32,660 nucleotides of DNA from Iodobacter sp. BJB302 (lineage in GTDB: Bacteria; Pseudomonadota; Gammaproteobacteria; Burkholderiales; Chitinibacteraceae): assembly GCF_002735645.1 (NCBI RefSeq), contig NZ_PDZG01000052.1:1-32660 (forward strand). Reading direction: 5' to 3'. The first letter of the stretch is position 1. Every line of letters starts with the position of its first letter. Positions 1 to 8,040 of this stretch are shown piece after piece. The notes below the pieces were generated by a model. It made no database searches, was not told the origin of the DNA, and was given only the letters and a program-made list of their open reading frames with translations. The translations under genes were made by a program, and so were the position numbers.

Positions 1-1
1 A

Positions 2-115
2 ACAGGACGCAGTAATCCGCGGGTTGTGAAACGACGAACTAAGCATTTTGCAAGTAGAAAAGGCACGGAAATTCTTAATCAACGGCATAACTGGGGAATA
101 AAAATCATAAAGTGA
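2..115 (+). mobile_element. C-terminal tail of an IS4-like transposase (partial)
   Basis: The reading frame is open from the window edge to a TGA at 113-115 and encodes about 37 residues. It contains the stretch NPRVVKRR, followed by a basic tail, which resembles the end of many IS4-family DDE transposases (family knowledge recalled, not searched). The catalytic domain lies outside the window. The IS terminus should lie just after the stop, roughly 112-126, because usher-like coding sequence begins immediately afterwards. Only one end of the element is visible, so the terminal inverted repeat and target duplication cannot be confirmed. IS4 is the best fit; another DDE family is possible. Confidence 0.5.
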
Positions 116-121
116 ACAGCA

Positions 122-412
122 TTGGGGCGGCACCTTGTTTTTGCGGCGAAAAAATTACGGGCTTTTGAAGTGCGAATTTTAGATGCTCAGCAGCATGCTT
201 TGGTCAACACCACCCTGAGCTTAAAATTGCCTGAAGGTGATTTATCCGCCATGACCGATATCAATGGAAAAATCTACCTAGAAGACATCGCGCCTGGAAG
301 ATACGCGTTTGAAATACAAAACAAAGGATTGCCTTGCTCAGCCTGGATTGAAGTGCCTGATGCTGCGGGTGATGTGCTGGATCTGGGTGATTTAATCTGT
401 GGCGGGGAGTAG
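122..412 (+). pseudogene. Orphaned C-terminal domain of a fimbrial outer-membrane usher
   Basis: About 90 residues match the layout of the C-terminal plug/CTD region of chaperone-usher ushers (PapC/FimD/CsuD type). There is a beta-rich start around LRAFEVRILDAQ, then D-x-x-G-K-I-Y-L, then a late Cys in GLPCSAW. A full usher is about 800 residues, so only the last tenth remains. The frame is closed upstream by the TGA of the IS-like transposase, and the only start codon available is a TTG at 122 with no convincing ribosome-binding site. The IS has therefore probably separated this piece from its barrel. The stop at 410-412 sits 3 nt before the next gene, as in intact pilus operons. It should be non-functional unless the rest of the usher is rebuilt elsewhere. 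Confidence 0.6.
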
Positions 413-415
413 CGT

Positions 416-862
416 GTGTTTATAAAAAATATCATCGGTATTGCAGCGGCCTTGCTGCCTGCGTATTCCATGGCAGGGGCGTGCTCTTTTGGATCGGTGC
501 AAGAAGTGGCTTTTGGGCAATACGCCCCGAATTTAAGCACCGAAACCATCAGGCAGCAGCTCATTACTGCAAGCTGCACGCAGGCTGGAAAACTGTCCGT
601 CTCGTTTGGCCCCAGTCAGGTTTCCGGTACGATTAATGACAGAAGAATGCGCAATATCAGCGGCGGCAGCAGCCAGCTTCGCTATCACCTTTATAAATCA
701 ACATGCAAAGCGCATGAGCTGGGTACGGGTAAAGACGCTTTAAGCGTTGCAGTGTCGGCAGGCGTTGTAACGCCCATCTATTTTTGCGGTGTTATCCCGC
801 CTATGCAGCAGGTCGATGTGGGAAATTATGAGGATTACGTGGTGCTGACTATTTCGCCATAG
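416..862 (+). CDS. Spore coat protein U (SCPU) domain pilus subunit
   Basis: A 148-residue secreted protein. The signal peptide covers about residues 1-20 (basic start, hydrophobic run, AYSMA cleavage region), followed by a cysteine-bearing beta-rich domain (GACSFG, ASCTQAG, STCKAH, YFCGV, terminal VLTISP). This layout is typical of SCPU-domain subunits of archaic (Csu-like) chaperone-usher pili, and the position immediately after an usher fits a tip or minor subunit. The start is GTG 416, chosen because GGGGAG lies 7 nt upstream and the signal peptide begins there. CsuE-type tip proteins have two domains; this one has a single domain. Upstream transcription is probably lost or altered by the IS insertion, so expression is doubtful. 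Confidence 0.75.
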   Translation: MFIKNIIGIAAALLPAYSMAGACSFGSVQEVAFGQYAPNLSTETIRQQLITASCTQAGKLSVSFGPSQVSGTINDRRMRNISGGSSQLRYHLYKSTCKAHELGTGKDALSVAVSAGVVTPIYFCGVIPPMQQVDVGNYEDYVVLTISP

Positions 863-934
863 TTTTTGGGATGTTTGCTTTGTATTGGCGGTAATGAGTA
901 CAGTGATTCTTTGTGCTGAAATTAAAGGAATAAA

Positions 935-1342
935 ATGGACGCAAACATAATTCGTGAGCTGGCCAGGCTTACTCTTTCAGGAGGGGTGCCTTTTCCTGAG
1001 ATTGTCGGGCGTCTTATTGCAGAAGGCGTTGAGTACTATCACGTTGATTATGTGCGGCTGCAGTTTGCTTTTTATGGTATTGACGGTGGCGTTGTTGTGG
1101 CGCCGCTTACCATTGAGGGTCTGCCGGAGGTGGCCAGCGAGCTGGATGGGCCGCAGCTTCGTGCCGCTATTCTGGACAGCCAGCAAAACAATCAGCCATT
1201 TTCCCGCTTCTCTGTGCGGGCGATGGAAGCCGGAGTACAAGCTTACTATGCATTTTTGCGTGGCAAGCGGGTGAGTTATTTAGGCCGTAATGGTGATTGC
1301 CACGTTGAATGGTTTCCTGGTGCTCTGCACGAAGATGAATAG
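935..1342 (+). CDS. DUF1398 family protein (YbcV-like)
   Basis: A 135-residue soluble protein without signal peptide or membrane segment. The N-terminal half (TLSGGVPFPEIVGRLIAEGVEYYHVDY) matches the DUF1398/YbcV family pattern of a helical start followed by a Tyr-x-Val-Asp strand. The C-terminal half contains a conserved-looking YYAFLRGKRVSYLGRNG segment. The family has no established biochemical function. The start ATG 935 is preceded by AAAGGAAT at good spacing. The gene stands alone, convergent with guaB, and shares a bidirectional terminator with it. Confidence 0.7.
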   Translation: MDANIIRELARLTLSGGVPFPEIVGRLIAEGVEYYHVDYVRLQFAFYGIDGGVVVAPLTIEGLPEVASELDGPQLRAAILDSQQNNQPFSRFSVRAMEAGVQAYYAFLRGKRVSYLGRNGDCHVEWFPGALHEDE

Positions 1343-1380
1343 CAAAGTATCAAGATGGGATGCGTTTGTTTTTCAAATAA

Positions 1381-1409
1381 AAAAAGGCCGGAATCATTCC
1401 GGCCTTTTT
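1381..1409. terminator. Bidirectional intrinsic terminator
   Basis: A perfect 13-bp inverted repeat (AAAAAGGCCGGAA / TTCCGGCCTTTTT) around a 3-nt loop gives a GC-rich stem with U tracts in both directions. It lies between the convergent DUF1398-like gene (39 nt after its stop) and guaB (23 nt after its stop), so it can end both transcripts. Confidence 0.9.
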
Positions 1410-1431
1410 GCATAGCGGGTAATCAGAGTGA

Positions 1432-2901
1432 TTAATCGGTATGGTAATTCGGTGCTTCTTTGGTGATTTGCACATCATGCACATGCGATTCACGAATACC
1501 TGCGGCGGTGATTTGCACAAATTCGGCTTTTTCGTGGATCTCTGTGATGGTTTTGCAGCCCAGATAGCCCATAGAAGAGCGCAGGCCGCCCATCAATTGA
1601 TGGATGATGGCAGTAATCGGGCCTTTGTAAGCAACACGGCCTTCAATGCCTTCAGGAACCAGCTTGTCAGCGTTGTTTACATTGTCCTGGAAGTAGCGGT
1701 CGGACGAGCCATTGCTGCCGGCCATTGCGCCTAAAGAGCCCATGCCGCGGTAGCTCTTATAAGTGCGGCCTTGGTATAGCTCTACTTCACCAGGTGCTTC
1801 GTCTGTACCGCCAAATAAACCGCCCAGCATCACTGAGCTTGCGCCCGCAGCGATGGCTTTAGAGATATCGCCAGAGTAGCGAATACCGCCGTCAGCAATC
1901 AGCGGAATACCTGTGCCAGCCAGCGCATCAGCCACATTGGCCACTGCAGTAATTTGCGGAACACCCACACCAGCCACAATGCGTGTGGTGCAGATCGAGC
2001 CTGGGCCAATCCCCACTTTGACCGCATCGGCACCGGCTTCAGCCAAGGCTAAAGCGGCCGCAGCGGTGGCGATATTGCCGCCAATCACCTGGATGTGCGG
2101 GAAGTTTTGCTTAACCCAGCGTACGCGATCGATCACGCCCTGGCTGTGGCCGTGGGCGGTATCTACCACGATCACATCCACACCGGCTTCGGAAAGCAGC
2201 TTAACGCGCTCTTCGGTGCCAGCGCCAACGCCAACAGCCGCGCCGCAACGCAGGCGACCCTGGTCGTCTTTGGCAGCATTTGGGTGTTCGGAGGTTTTGA
2301 TCAGATCTTTAACGGTAATCAGGCCTTTCAGCTTGAAGTTTTCGTCGATCACCAGCACGCGTTCTAGGCGGTGCTCGTGCATCAGTACGCGGGCGGTTTC
2401 AATTGAATCGCCTTCGTTGACCGTAATCAGACGCTCTTTAGGCGTCATGATGCTGCTGACCGCCACGTCAAGACGTGTCTCAAAGCGTAAATCGCGGTTG
2501 GTAACGATACCGACCAATTGGCCGGATTTATCAATCACAGGCAAGCCGGAGATTTTGTGCTGACGGGTTAGCTCATGTACGTCGCGTACAAGCATATCTG
2601 GGGATACGGTAATCGGATCCTTAACAATGCCTGATTCGTAACGTTTTACTTTGGATACTTCTTTCGCTTGCATTGCAGGGGTCATATTCTTATGAATAAT
2701 CCCCATGCCGCCTTCCTGGGCAATAGCAATGGCGAGGCGTGCCTCGGTCACTGTATCCATCGCTGCAGAAACCAGCGGCAGATTCAGGCGAATGTTGCGG
2801 GTGAATTGTGTCGATAAATCGACATCACGCGGGAGGATGTTGGAATGGGCCGGGACGAGAAGTACATCGTCAAAGGTGAGGGCCTTCTGAATCACGCGCA
2901 T
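1432..2901 (-). CDS. guaB: Inosine-5'-monophosphate dehydrogenase
   Basis: Catalyses NAD-dependent oxidation of IMP to XMP, the committed step of GMP synthesis, in the cytosol. The 489 residues are full length (E. coli GuaB 488). The N-terminal barrel half starts with [13 protein letters not shown] pair of CBS domains spans about 93-205 ([25 protein letters not shown]). The catalytic loop GPGSICTTR places the nucleophile at Cys304. The IMP phosphate site is in [10 protein letters not shown], and the mobile flap region is [10 protein letters not shown]. The start ATG 2901 is the conserved one. guaA, often directly downstream, is absent; a terminator follows instead. Regulation is likely from the upstream sigma70 promoter at 2931-2960. 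Confidence 0.98.
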   Translation of the reverse strand: MRVIQKALTFDDVLLVPAHSNILPRDVDLSTQFTRNIRLNLPLVSAAMDTVTEARLAIAIAQEGGMGIIHKNMTPAMQAKEVSKVKRYESGIVKDPITVSPDMLVRDVHELTRQHKISGLPVIDKSGQLVGIVTNRDLRFETRLDVAVSSIMTPKERLITVNEGDSIETARVLMHEHRLERVLVIDENFKLKGLITVKDLIKTSEHPNAAKDDQGRLRCGAAVGVGAGTEERVKLLSEAGVDVIVVDTAHGHSQGVIDRVRWVKQNFPHIQVIGGNIATAAAALALAEAGADAVKVGIGPGSICTTRIVAGVGVPQITAVANVADALAGTGIPLIADGGIRYSGDISKAIAAGASSVMLGGLFGGTDEAPGEVELYQGRTYKSYRGMGSLGAMAGSNGSSDRYFQDNVNNADKLVPEGIEGRVAYKGPITAIIHQLMGGLRSSMGYLGCKTITEIHEKAEFVQITAAGIRESHVHDVQITKEAPNYHTD

Positions 2902-2930
2902 GGTGCAGAATCCTTAGTCGCCAAAACGGC

Positions 2931-2960
2931 ATTATACCGAACTGCGCGTAATAAGACCAA
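2931..2960 (-). promoter_or_regulatory. Predicted sigma70 promoter of guaB
   Basis: Reading the minus strand, a -35 element TTGGTC (plus 2955-2960) and a perfect -10 TATAAT (plus 2931-2936) are separated by 18 nt. The -10 ends 29 nt before the guaB ATG. Position and sequence make this the strongest promoter visible in the window; it is predicted only. Confidence 0.7.
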
Positions 2961-3180
2961 TCCCTGTTAGTACAGTTTTCAATAATCTGCAATTTTGCAC
3001 TTTATTTAAGAAACGGGCGGCGGCCATTTCAATGCTCTTTTTGTGCCTGAGTATGAAATTTGCACGCGAATACTGCTATTTTTCGGACAATCTTGCAGCC
3101 TTGCCTGCTAAGAACTAGCGTAAGAGAGTGGCTGGTTTGTCATGCCTGTTTAAAAATAAAAAAGAAAGAAGAGGCACAAT

Positions 3181-4350
3181 ATGGGGATCAAACGAATGCA
3201 GACGCATCCCTCCAGCACGGCTTTAATTTTGTCTGGTGGGGGTGCAAGGGCGGCTTATCAGGTGGGCGTGTTGCTGGCCATTGCAAAATTATTGCCCAAG
3301 GGTGCGGCCAATCCTTTTCCTATTATTTGTGGCACTTCGGCTGGTGGCATTAATGCGGTGGCGATTGCGGCCGGGGCCGGCCATTTTCGCCGCTCTGTGT
3401 TTGAGCTGGCAAGACTCTGGCAGGGCTTAAGCCCGGAAATGATTTATCAGGCATCGCTTGGGCAATTATTGGCGACTGCAGGGCATTGGCTGCTGTCTTT
3501 GTTTTTAGGGGGCTTGGGTAAATATAATCCGCGTGCATTTTTAAATAATGCGCCGCTGCGTGATTTGCTGGTGGACAGGGTCGATTTCTCCGGGATACAG
3601 CAAAGCATAGAAGCGGGGGCTTTGCGTGCATTATCGATCTCGGCTTCGGGCTATACATCAGGGCAATCGGTGTCTTTTTTTCAAGGCGCTGCAGATTTGG
3701 ATATCTGGCACCGCGCTTCTAGGGTGGGGGTGAAGGCCAGTATTTCGGTGGATCATCTGATGGCTTCTGCGGCGATTCCTTTATTGTTTCCTGCTGTGCG
3801 CTTACACCGTGAATACTTCGGGGATGGATCGGTGCGGCAAATTGCCCCCATCAGCCCCGCTATTCATTTAGGGGCAGAACGTATTTTAGTGATTGGGGTG
3901 GCGCCACAGGTGGCAGACCCGTCCGCCAGAGAAAAGCACACCCGCTACCCCACGCTGGCCCAAGTAATGGGGCATTTAATGAATAGTATTTTTCTGGACG
4001 GTCTGGATACCGATTTAGAGCGCTTAACCCGAATCAATCGCACGCTGGCGGCTGTGCCTGCAGATTTGGCGCGGCAGCTTCCCCTTGGTTTGCGGCCGAT
4101 TAAAGTGCTGGCGATTTCGCCATCCCAGCCTCTTGAGCGGCTGGCCGTGGCTTATAAATCAGAGTTCCCTGTGGGGATGCGTTTTTTGCTGGGAGGAATG
4201 GGCGCATTTCGCCATCAGGGCTCGGTCGTGGCCAGTTATTTATTGTTTTGTAGTGGCTATTCACGCAAATTAATCGAGCTGGGTTACCGGGATGCCATGG
4301 CTAAAGAGCAAGAGTTGCGTGACTTTTTATCGATTGAATCGTCAGAATAA
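3181..4350 (+). CDS. Patatin-like phospholipase
   Basis: A 389-residue serine lipid acyl hydrolase of the patatin family. The glycine-rich oxyanion loop is SGGGARAAYQVGVL (about 18-31). The nucleophile elbow GTSAG places Ser53, and the catalytic Asp215 lies in FGDGS. The Ser-Asp dyad is thus complete. A hydrophobic segment at about 99-112 (TAGHWLLSLFLGGL) may mediate membrane association; there is no clear signal peptide. Start ATG 3181 is preceded by AAGAAGAGG; an internal ATG at 3196 is also possible. The gene is monocistronic in appearance, 230 nt from the divergent guaB promoter. Members act as phospholipases or secreted effectors; nothing here decides the substrate. Confidence 0.9.
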   Translation: MGIKRMQTHPSSTALILSGGGARAAYQVGVLLAIAKLLPKGAANPFPIICGTSAGGINAVAIAAGAGHFRRSVFELARLWQGLSPEMIYQASLGQLLATAGHWLLSLFLGGLGKYNPRAFLNNAPLRDLLVDRVDFSGIQQSIEAGALRALSISASGYTSGQSVSFFQGAADLDIWHRASRVGVKASISVDHLMASAAIPLLFPAVRLHREYFGDGSVRQIAPISPAIHLGAERILVIGVAPQVADPSAREKHTRYPTLAQVMGHLMNSIFLDGLDTDLERLTRINRTLAAVPADLARQLPLGLRPIKVLAISPSQPLERLAVAYKSEFPVGMRFLLGGMGAFRHQGSVVASYLLFCSGYSRKLIELGYRDAMAKEQELRDFLSIESSE

Positions 4351-4467
4351 GCAATATTATAGTCAGTGCAGTGTAGGTATTGGCAATTCTTGCCTGATAT
4401 CAACTCCCTCTTGATCGAGTTGGCTGATAGAATAGTCTGTATCTATTGACTGGCTATCGGAGTACAC

Positions 4468-4959
4468 ATGTTGCGCTGGCGTTTGGGCCATTTGGCCTTA
4501 TCTATTTTCTGCGCAAGCACCATTGTTTTTGCGCTTTATTTAGAAAGAACTCAGTTTTTAAGCCCATGCCCGCTGTGTATTTTTCAGCGTGTGGGTTTTA
4601 TTACCTTTGGCCTGCTGTCTTTCTGCGCCGCTGCGATTCCCTTGCCTAAAATGAGCCGTTTCTGGCCCATTGTGCTTACCCTTGTGGGCCTTGCCGGGGC
4701 GGGTGTTGCCGCAAGGCATGTGGCGATTCAGTACTTTATTGATCCAAGTAAATTGCCTTCCTGCGGGCCAGGGCTGAATTACCTGATGGAAACGCAGCCG
4801 TGGCTGCAGGTTTTCAAAGGTGTGCTGACCGGGCATGGCGAATGCGGTGTAATCGATTGGAGCTTATTTGGTATGTCTTTACCTGTATTGGCCTTATTAG
4901 GATTTAGCGGCCTGATTGCGGCGACCTGGGGTATTCGTTTCTGGCAGGCAAAAGCATGA
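4468..4959 (+). CDS. dsbB: Disulfide bond formation protein B
   Basis: An inner-membrane quinone reductase that reoxidises periplasmic DsbA. The 163 residues form four membrane helices (about 9-27, 41-59, 67-85, 137-157). The first periplasmic loop carries the CPLC pair (Cys34/Cys37). The second carries the exchange pair Cys99 (PSCGPG) and Cys126 (GECGV). All four redox cysteines are present, and the length is typical (E. coli 176). Start ATG 4468 has CGGAG upstream. The last codons overlap the oxyR start (ATGA at 4956-4959), so translation of the regulator is probably coupled to this gene. Confidence 0.95.
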   Translation: MLRWRLGHLALSIFCASTIVFALYLERTQFLSPCPLCIFQRVGFITFGLLSFCAAAIPLPKMSRFWPIVLTLVGLAGAGVAARHVAIQYFIDPSKLPSCGPGLNYLMETQPWLQVFKGVLTGHGECGVIDWSLFGMSLPVLALLGFSGLIAATWGIRFWQAKA

Positions 4960-5891
4960 CGCTGACAGAATTAAGGTACATCGTGGCCGTGGCGCGGGAG
5001 CGCCATTTTGGCCGGGCTGCTGCCAGCTGCTTTGTATCACAGCCTACATTATCGGTGGCGGTGAAAAAGCTGGAAGAAGAGCTGGGCGTGGCATTGTTTG
5101 AGCGCTCTGCCAGCGATGTCACCCTTACGCCGATTGGTGGCCGCCTAGTTGAGCAGGCACAAAGGGTATTAGAAGAAGTTCAGCTGATTAAACAGCTGGC
5201 CGAACAGGGCAAAGACCCGCTGGCTGGCGCTTTGCGTCTGGGTATTATCTACACCATCAGCCCCTATTTATTGCCGCATTTAATCCCGCAGCTGCGTATC
5301 GCTGCGCCGCAAATGCAGATTTTGCTGGAAGAAAATTACACCGCACGTTTGGTGGAGATGCTTAAGCAGGGCGAAATTGATGTGGCGATTGTGGCCGAGC
5401 CGTTTTTTGAAGCGGGCCTTGCCACGCAGGCCGTTTACGACGAGCCCTTTGTGGTGGCTACGCCTAAGGGCCATCCCTGGGAAAAGGAAACGGAAATCGA
5501 TTCATCCGTTTTGGCTGATGAGAATGTTTTACTGCTCTCTTCAGGTAACTGTTTCAGAGATCATGTCTTACAAGCCTGCCCGGATCTGAACCGCGAAAGC
5601 TTGCCTGCAGGAAGTTTGCAGCGCACCTTGCAAGGCAGCTCGCTGACCACAATACGGCATATGGTGGCCGGTGGAATAGGGGTAACCGTTTTGCCTGCGT
5701 CTTCAGTCAGCGCTGCAGATGATGCTTTACTGACTATTCGGCCATTTAAAGAACCTATCCCCAGCCGGCGGGTAATTCTGGCGTGGCGGCGTAATTTTCC
5801 GCGTGCTGCAGCCATAGAAGCGGTGCGCCAGGCCGTATTGAATACCCGTTTGCCATCGGTACAAATCTTACTGGATGAGCCGGTGCATTAA
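4956..5891 (+). CDS. oxyR: Hydrogen-peroxide-sensing LysR-type regulator OxyR
   Basis: A 311-residue LysR-family activator of peroxide-defence genes. The N-terminal winged helix-turn-helix covers about 4-62 (FGRAAASCFVSQPTLSVAVKKLE), and the effector domain covers about 90-300. The diagnostic redox pair is present at exactly the E. coli numbering: Cys199 in SSGNCFRD and Cys208 in LQACPD. This supports OxyR rather than a general LysR call. The ATG overlaps the dsbB stop by 4 nt. The usual targets ahpC, katG and recG are not in the window, but a rubredoxin reductase follows 139 nt downstream on the same strand. Confidence 0.93.
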   Translation: MTLTELRYIVAVARERHFGRAAASCFVSQPTLSVAVKKLEEELGVALFERSASDVTLTPIGGRLVEQAQRVLEEVQLIKQLAEQGKDPLAGALRLGIIYTISPYLLPHLIPQLRIAAPQMQILLEENYTARLVEMLKQGEIDVAIVAEPFFEAGLATQAVYDEPFVVATPKGHPWEKETEIDSSVLADENVLLLSSGNCFRDHVLQACPDLNRESLPAGSLQRTLQGSSLTTIRHMVAGGIGVTVLPASSVSAADDALLTIRPFKEPIPSRRVILAWRRNFPRAAAIEAVRQAVLNTRLPSVQILLDEPVH

Positions 5892-5914
5892 AGGGAAGTG
5901 AATTAAATGAAATA

Positions 5915-5999
5915 CCTGGCACGACAGATGTTGCTGTGCCGGGGGTTTGCTGGTCTTTGCCAAAAAAAGATCAGCAGGACCAAAGGTGCTGGTTTTTTT
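5915..5999 (+). terminator. Two hairpins in the oxyR-rubredoxin reductase gap; candidate terminator
   Basis: The first hairpin pairs CCTGGCAC (5915-5922) with GTGCCGGG (5936-5943), with one wobble pair. The second pairs AGCAGGACC (5973-5981) with GGTGCTGGT (5985-5993), 7 of 9 matched, and runs into seven T. The second could end oxyR transcription, or attenuate into the rubredoxin reductase gene whose ATG is 31 nt further on. Confidence 0.35.
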
Positions 6000-6030
6000 G
6001 ATCTACAAGTGCATCACACAGGAAAAGACA

Positions 6031-7182
6031 ATGAGTCATCCTATTATCATTATCGGTTCGGGCCTTGCCGCCTATAACTTAGCACGAGAATTCCGAAAGT
6101 CAGATCAAACCACGCCTTTAACGATTATCGCTGAAGACGCTGCGGATTTTTATTCTAAGCCCATGTTGTCTAATGCTTTAGCGGGCAAAAAAACGCCCGC
6201 TTCTTTAATTATCAAAACCGCCAGCAAAATGGCCGAAGAGTTAAGCGCAGCCATTTTGCCCTTTACCGAAGTAGTGGGAATCGATACTGTAAATCAACAG
6301 GTTTTATTGATTGATGGGCAAGCACTGGTTTATCGGGATTTAATTCTGGCGCTGGGTGCAGATCAGATTTATTTACCTCTTGGTGGCAATGCAAGCGACG
6401 ACGTGCTTTCTGTGAATAATCTGCAGGATTACACAGAATTTGCCGCAAAACTGCCTGAATTAAAAACCGTAGGTATTCTTGGCGCAGGCTTAATTGGCTG
6501 CGAATTTGCCAATGATTTATTGGCGCTTGGCATTAAGCCCATTGTGTTCGATCCGGCAGGCTGGCCATTATCCCGCTTATTGCCAGAAGCCGCTGGCCGC
6601 TATTTGGCAGAACAACTGACCAGCGCTGGCGTAGAGTTTCATTTTGGATTCTCGGCAAAAAATTATGACCATATGGAAGGCCGCTATTTATTGGGCCTAA
6701 ACGATGGATCGATTATCGAAGTGGGCATGTTGTTCTCCGCCATCGGCCTGCGGCCACGTATTCATTTGGCGACAAGTGCGGGCTTAAAAGTGAATCGCGG
6801 CATTGTGGTTGATCAAACCCTGCAAACCTCGCAGCCGCATATTTATGCACTGGGTGATTGCGCCGAAGTGATGGGCCTGAATTTACCTTTTGTAATGCCC
6901 ATCATGCACTGCGCCCGCGCCCTAGCCGCAACCTTAGCCGGAACACCCACCCCGGTTAAATACCCCGCCATGCCGGTAGTAGTTAAAACCCCGGCCTGCC
7001 CAACCGTCGTTGCACCGCCCGCCGCCGGTGCACAGGGGGAATGGCAAGTGTCGGCGATTGAAGGCGGCATCGACGCCCGTTTTGTTGATGTACAGGGGCA
7101 GTTGCTGGGCTTTGCGTTATTGGGTGCGGCAACAAAAGAGAAGCAGGCTTTAACGGGGCAATTACCGGTTGTTTTGGCCTGA
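6031..7182 (+). CDS. Rubredoxin-NAD(+) reductase
   Basis: An FAD-dependent enzyme that passes electrons from NAD(P)H to rubredoxin. The 383 residues match the Pseudomonas RubB/RdxR family along their length by recall. They include an N-terminal FAD fold IIGSGLAAYNLAREFRK, YSKPMLSNAL, an NAD-binding fold LGAGLIGCEFANDL (about 150), and GRGIVVDQ-type plus YALGDCAEV FAD contacts. The C-terminal MPVVVKTPACPTVVAPP is typical of the rubredoxin-reductase subgroup. The frame is open further upstream to 5947, but ATG 6031 is chosen because GGAAAAG lies just before it and family homology begins there. No rubredoxin gene is in the window. The position after oxyR suggests a role in oxidative-stress electron transfer (inference). 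Confidence 0.9.
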   Translation: MSHPIIIIGSGLAAYNLAREFRKSDQTTPLTIIAEDAADFYSKPMLSNALAGKKTPASLIIKTASKMAEELSAAILPFTEVVGIDTVNQQVLLIDGQALVYRDLILALGADQIYLPLGGNASDDVLSVNNLQDYTEFAAKLPELKTVGILGAGLIGCEFANDLLALGIKPIVFDPAGWPLSRLLPEAAGRYLAEQLTSAGVEFHFGFSAKNYDHMEGRYLLGLNDGSIIEVGMLFSAIGLRPRIHLATSAGLKVNRGIVVDQTLQTSQPHIYALGDCAEVMGLNLPFVMPIMHCARALAATLAGTPTPVKYPAMPVVVKTPACPTVVAPPAAGAQGEWQVSAIEGGIDARFVDVQGQLLGFALLGAATKEKQALTGQLPVVLA

Positions 7183-7257
7183 GAGCAGATCACCAAGCAG
7201 GCAATGTAGGAGCGGCTTTAACTGTGCGTACTTTTATAAGAATCGTTTTTGCAGTCC

Positions 7258-7293
7258 ATGTCCGTGCTTTTGATTAAAGTGCGGGCATTTTTT
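7258..7293 (+). terminator. Weak hairpin with T tract after rubredoxin reductase
   Basis: ATGTCCG (7258-7264) pairs with CGGGCAT (7282-7288), with one wobble pair and a long 17-nt loop, followed by six T. It lies between the convergent rubredoxin reductase and speG genes. Confidence 0.4.
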
Positions 7294-7302
7294 ATGGATG
7301 TT

Positions 7303-7842
7303 TTATTTCTTAGGATGAGCTTGCATCAATTTTTCGAAAAATTCATGCTGAAATAGTCGCATTCTGAATACATTGTGATAGCTGCCGTTGCAGAAATACT
7401 CTTCAACTAATTCGGCTTCTTTAATAAAGCCGCATTTCGCATAGATATGCACTGCCGCTAAATTAGAAACATCCACAACTAAATAAAGTTTGCGTAAGTT
7501 AAAAACTGAAAAAGCATAATTAGCCGCCAGCAGCGTGGCTTCTGTGGCGTAGCCTTTACCCTGCTGATCGGGTGCAATCATGATCTGGAATTCACCTCTG
7601 CGGTGAATATAATCAAGTTCAATTAATTCAACAAAGCCTACCATTTCATTATTGACGTCTACTGCCACAAAACGGCGCTCGCGCACATCGTGCACATGCT
7701 GATCGTAAAGCTGGGTAAGCTCAGAAAAAGTCTCATAAGGCTCTTCAAACCAATAACGCATAATTTTGGCGTTATTGTTCAGCTCGTGGGCAAAACGTAA
7801 ATCGGATCGTTCCAGTGGGCGTAGTTTTAAATGGCTACTCAT
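7303..7842 (-). CDS. speG: Spermidine N1-acetyltransferase (GNAT family)
   Basis: A 179-residue cytosolic acetyltransferase expected to acetylate spermidine with acetyl-CoA, limiting polyamine toxicity. The start [19 protein letters not shown] and the segment [12 protein letters not shown] are SpeG signatures recalled from E. coli. The acetyl-CoA loop is [10 protein letters not shown] (about 93-102), and the central [10 protein letters not shown] strand follows family order. Length is close to E. coli SpeG (186). The start ATG 7842 lacks a strong Shine-Dalgarno. The gene is isolated, convergent with rubredoxin reductase. The family-level GNAT call is certain; SpeG specificity is very likely. 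Confidence 0.9.
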   Translation of the reverse strand: MSSHLKLRPLERSDLRFAHELNNNAKIMRYWFEEPYETFSELTQLYDQHVHDVRERRFVAVDVNNEMVGFVELIELDYIHRRGEFQIMIAPDQQGKGYATEATLLAANYAFSVFNLRKLYLVVDVSNLAAVHIYAKCGFIKEAELVEEYFCNGSYHNVFRMRLFQHEFFEKLMQAHPKK

Positions 7843-8000
7843 ATAAATCGCTTAATGAAGAAGATATTCCTCGGACTTAAGGCGATAGGGGGAGTTCAGT
7901 GTTTTCAGGGAAATGGTGTTTGTGGGGGGCAAATAGAGGACGAAAGAGAAAAAGTGCCAGGCAAGATATATGGAATATTATTAAGTGATATCTGAGCTGG

Positions 8001-8038
8001 CATAAAAAACCCACGATCTGCATCGTGGGTTTTTTATG
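8001..8038. terminator. Strong intrinsic terminator downstream of tdh
   Basis: A perfect 17-bp inverted repeat (CATAAAAAACCCACGAT / ATCGTGGGTTTTTTATG) surrounds a CTGC loop, with T tracts in both directions. It begins 3 nt past the tdh stop and ends the kbl-tdh transcript. Its plus-strand function is unclear because speG points away from it. Confidence 0.9.
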
Positions 8039-8040
8039 CA

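Noticed and set aside
1913-2563. 216-residue plus-strand frame opposite guaB
   Set aside because: It is antisense to a certain gene, has Ser/Thr/Arg-rich low-complexity composition, and shows no ribosome-binding site or family pattern.
5891-6030. Possible rubredoxin gene next to the reductase
   Set aside because: No small frame with two CxxC motifs exists in the gap or downstream.
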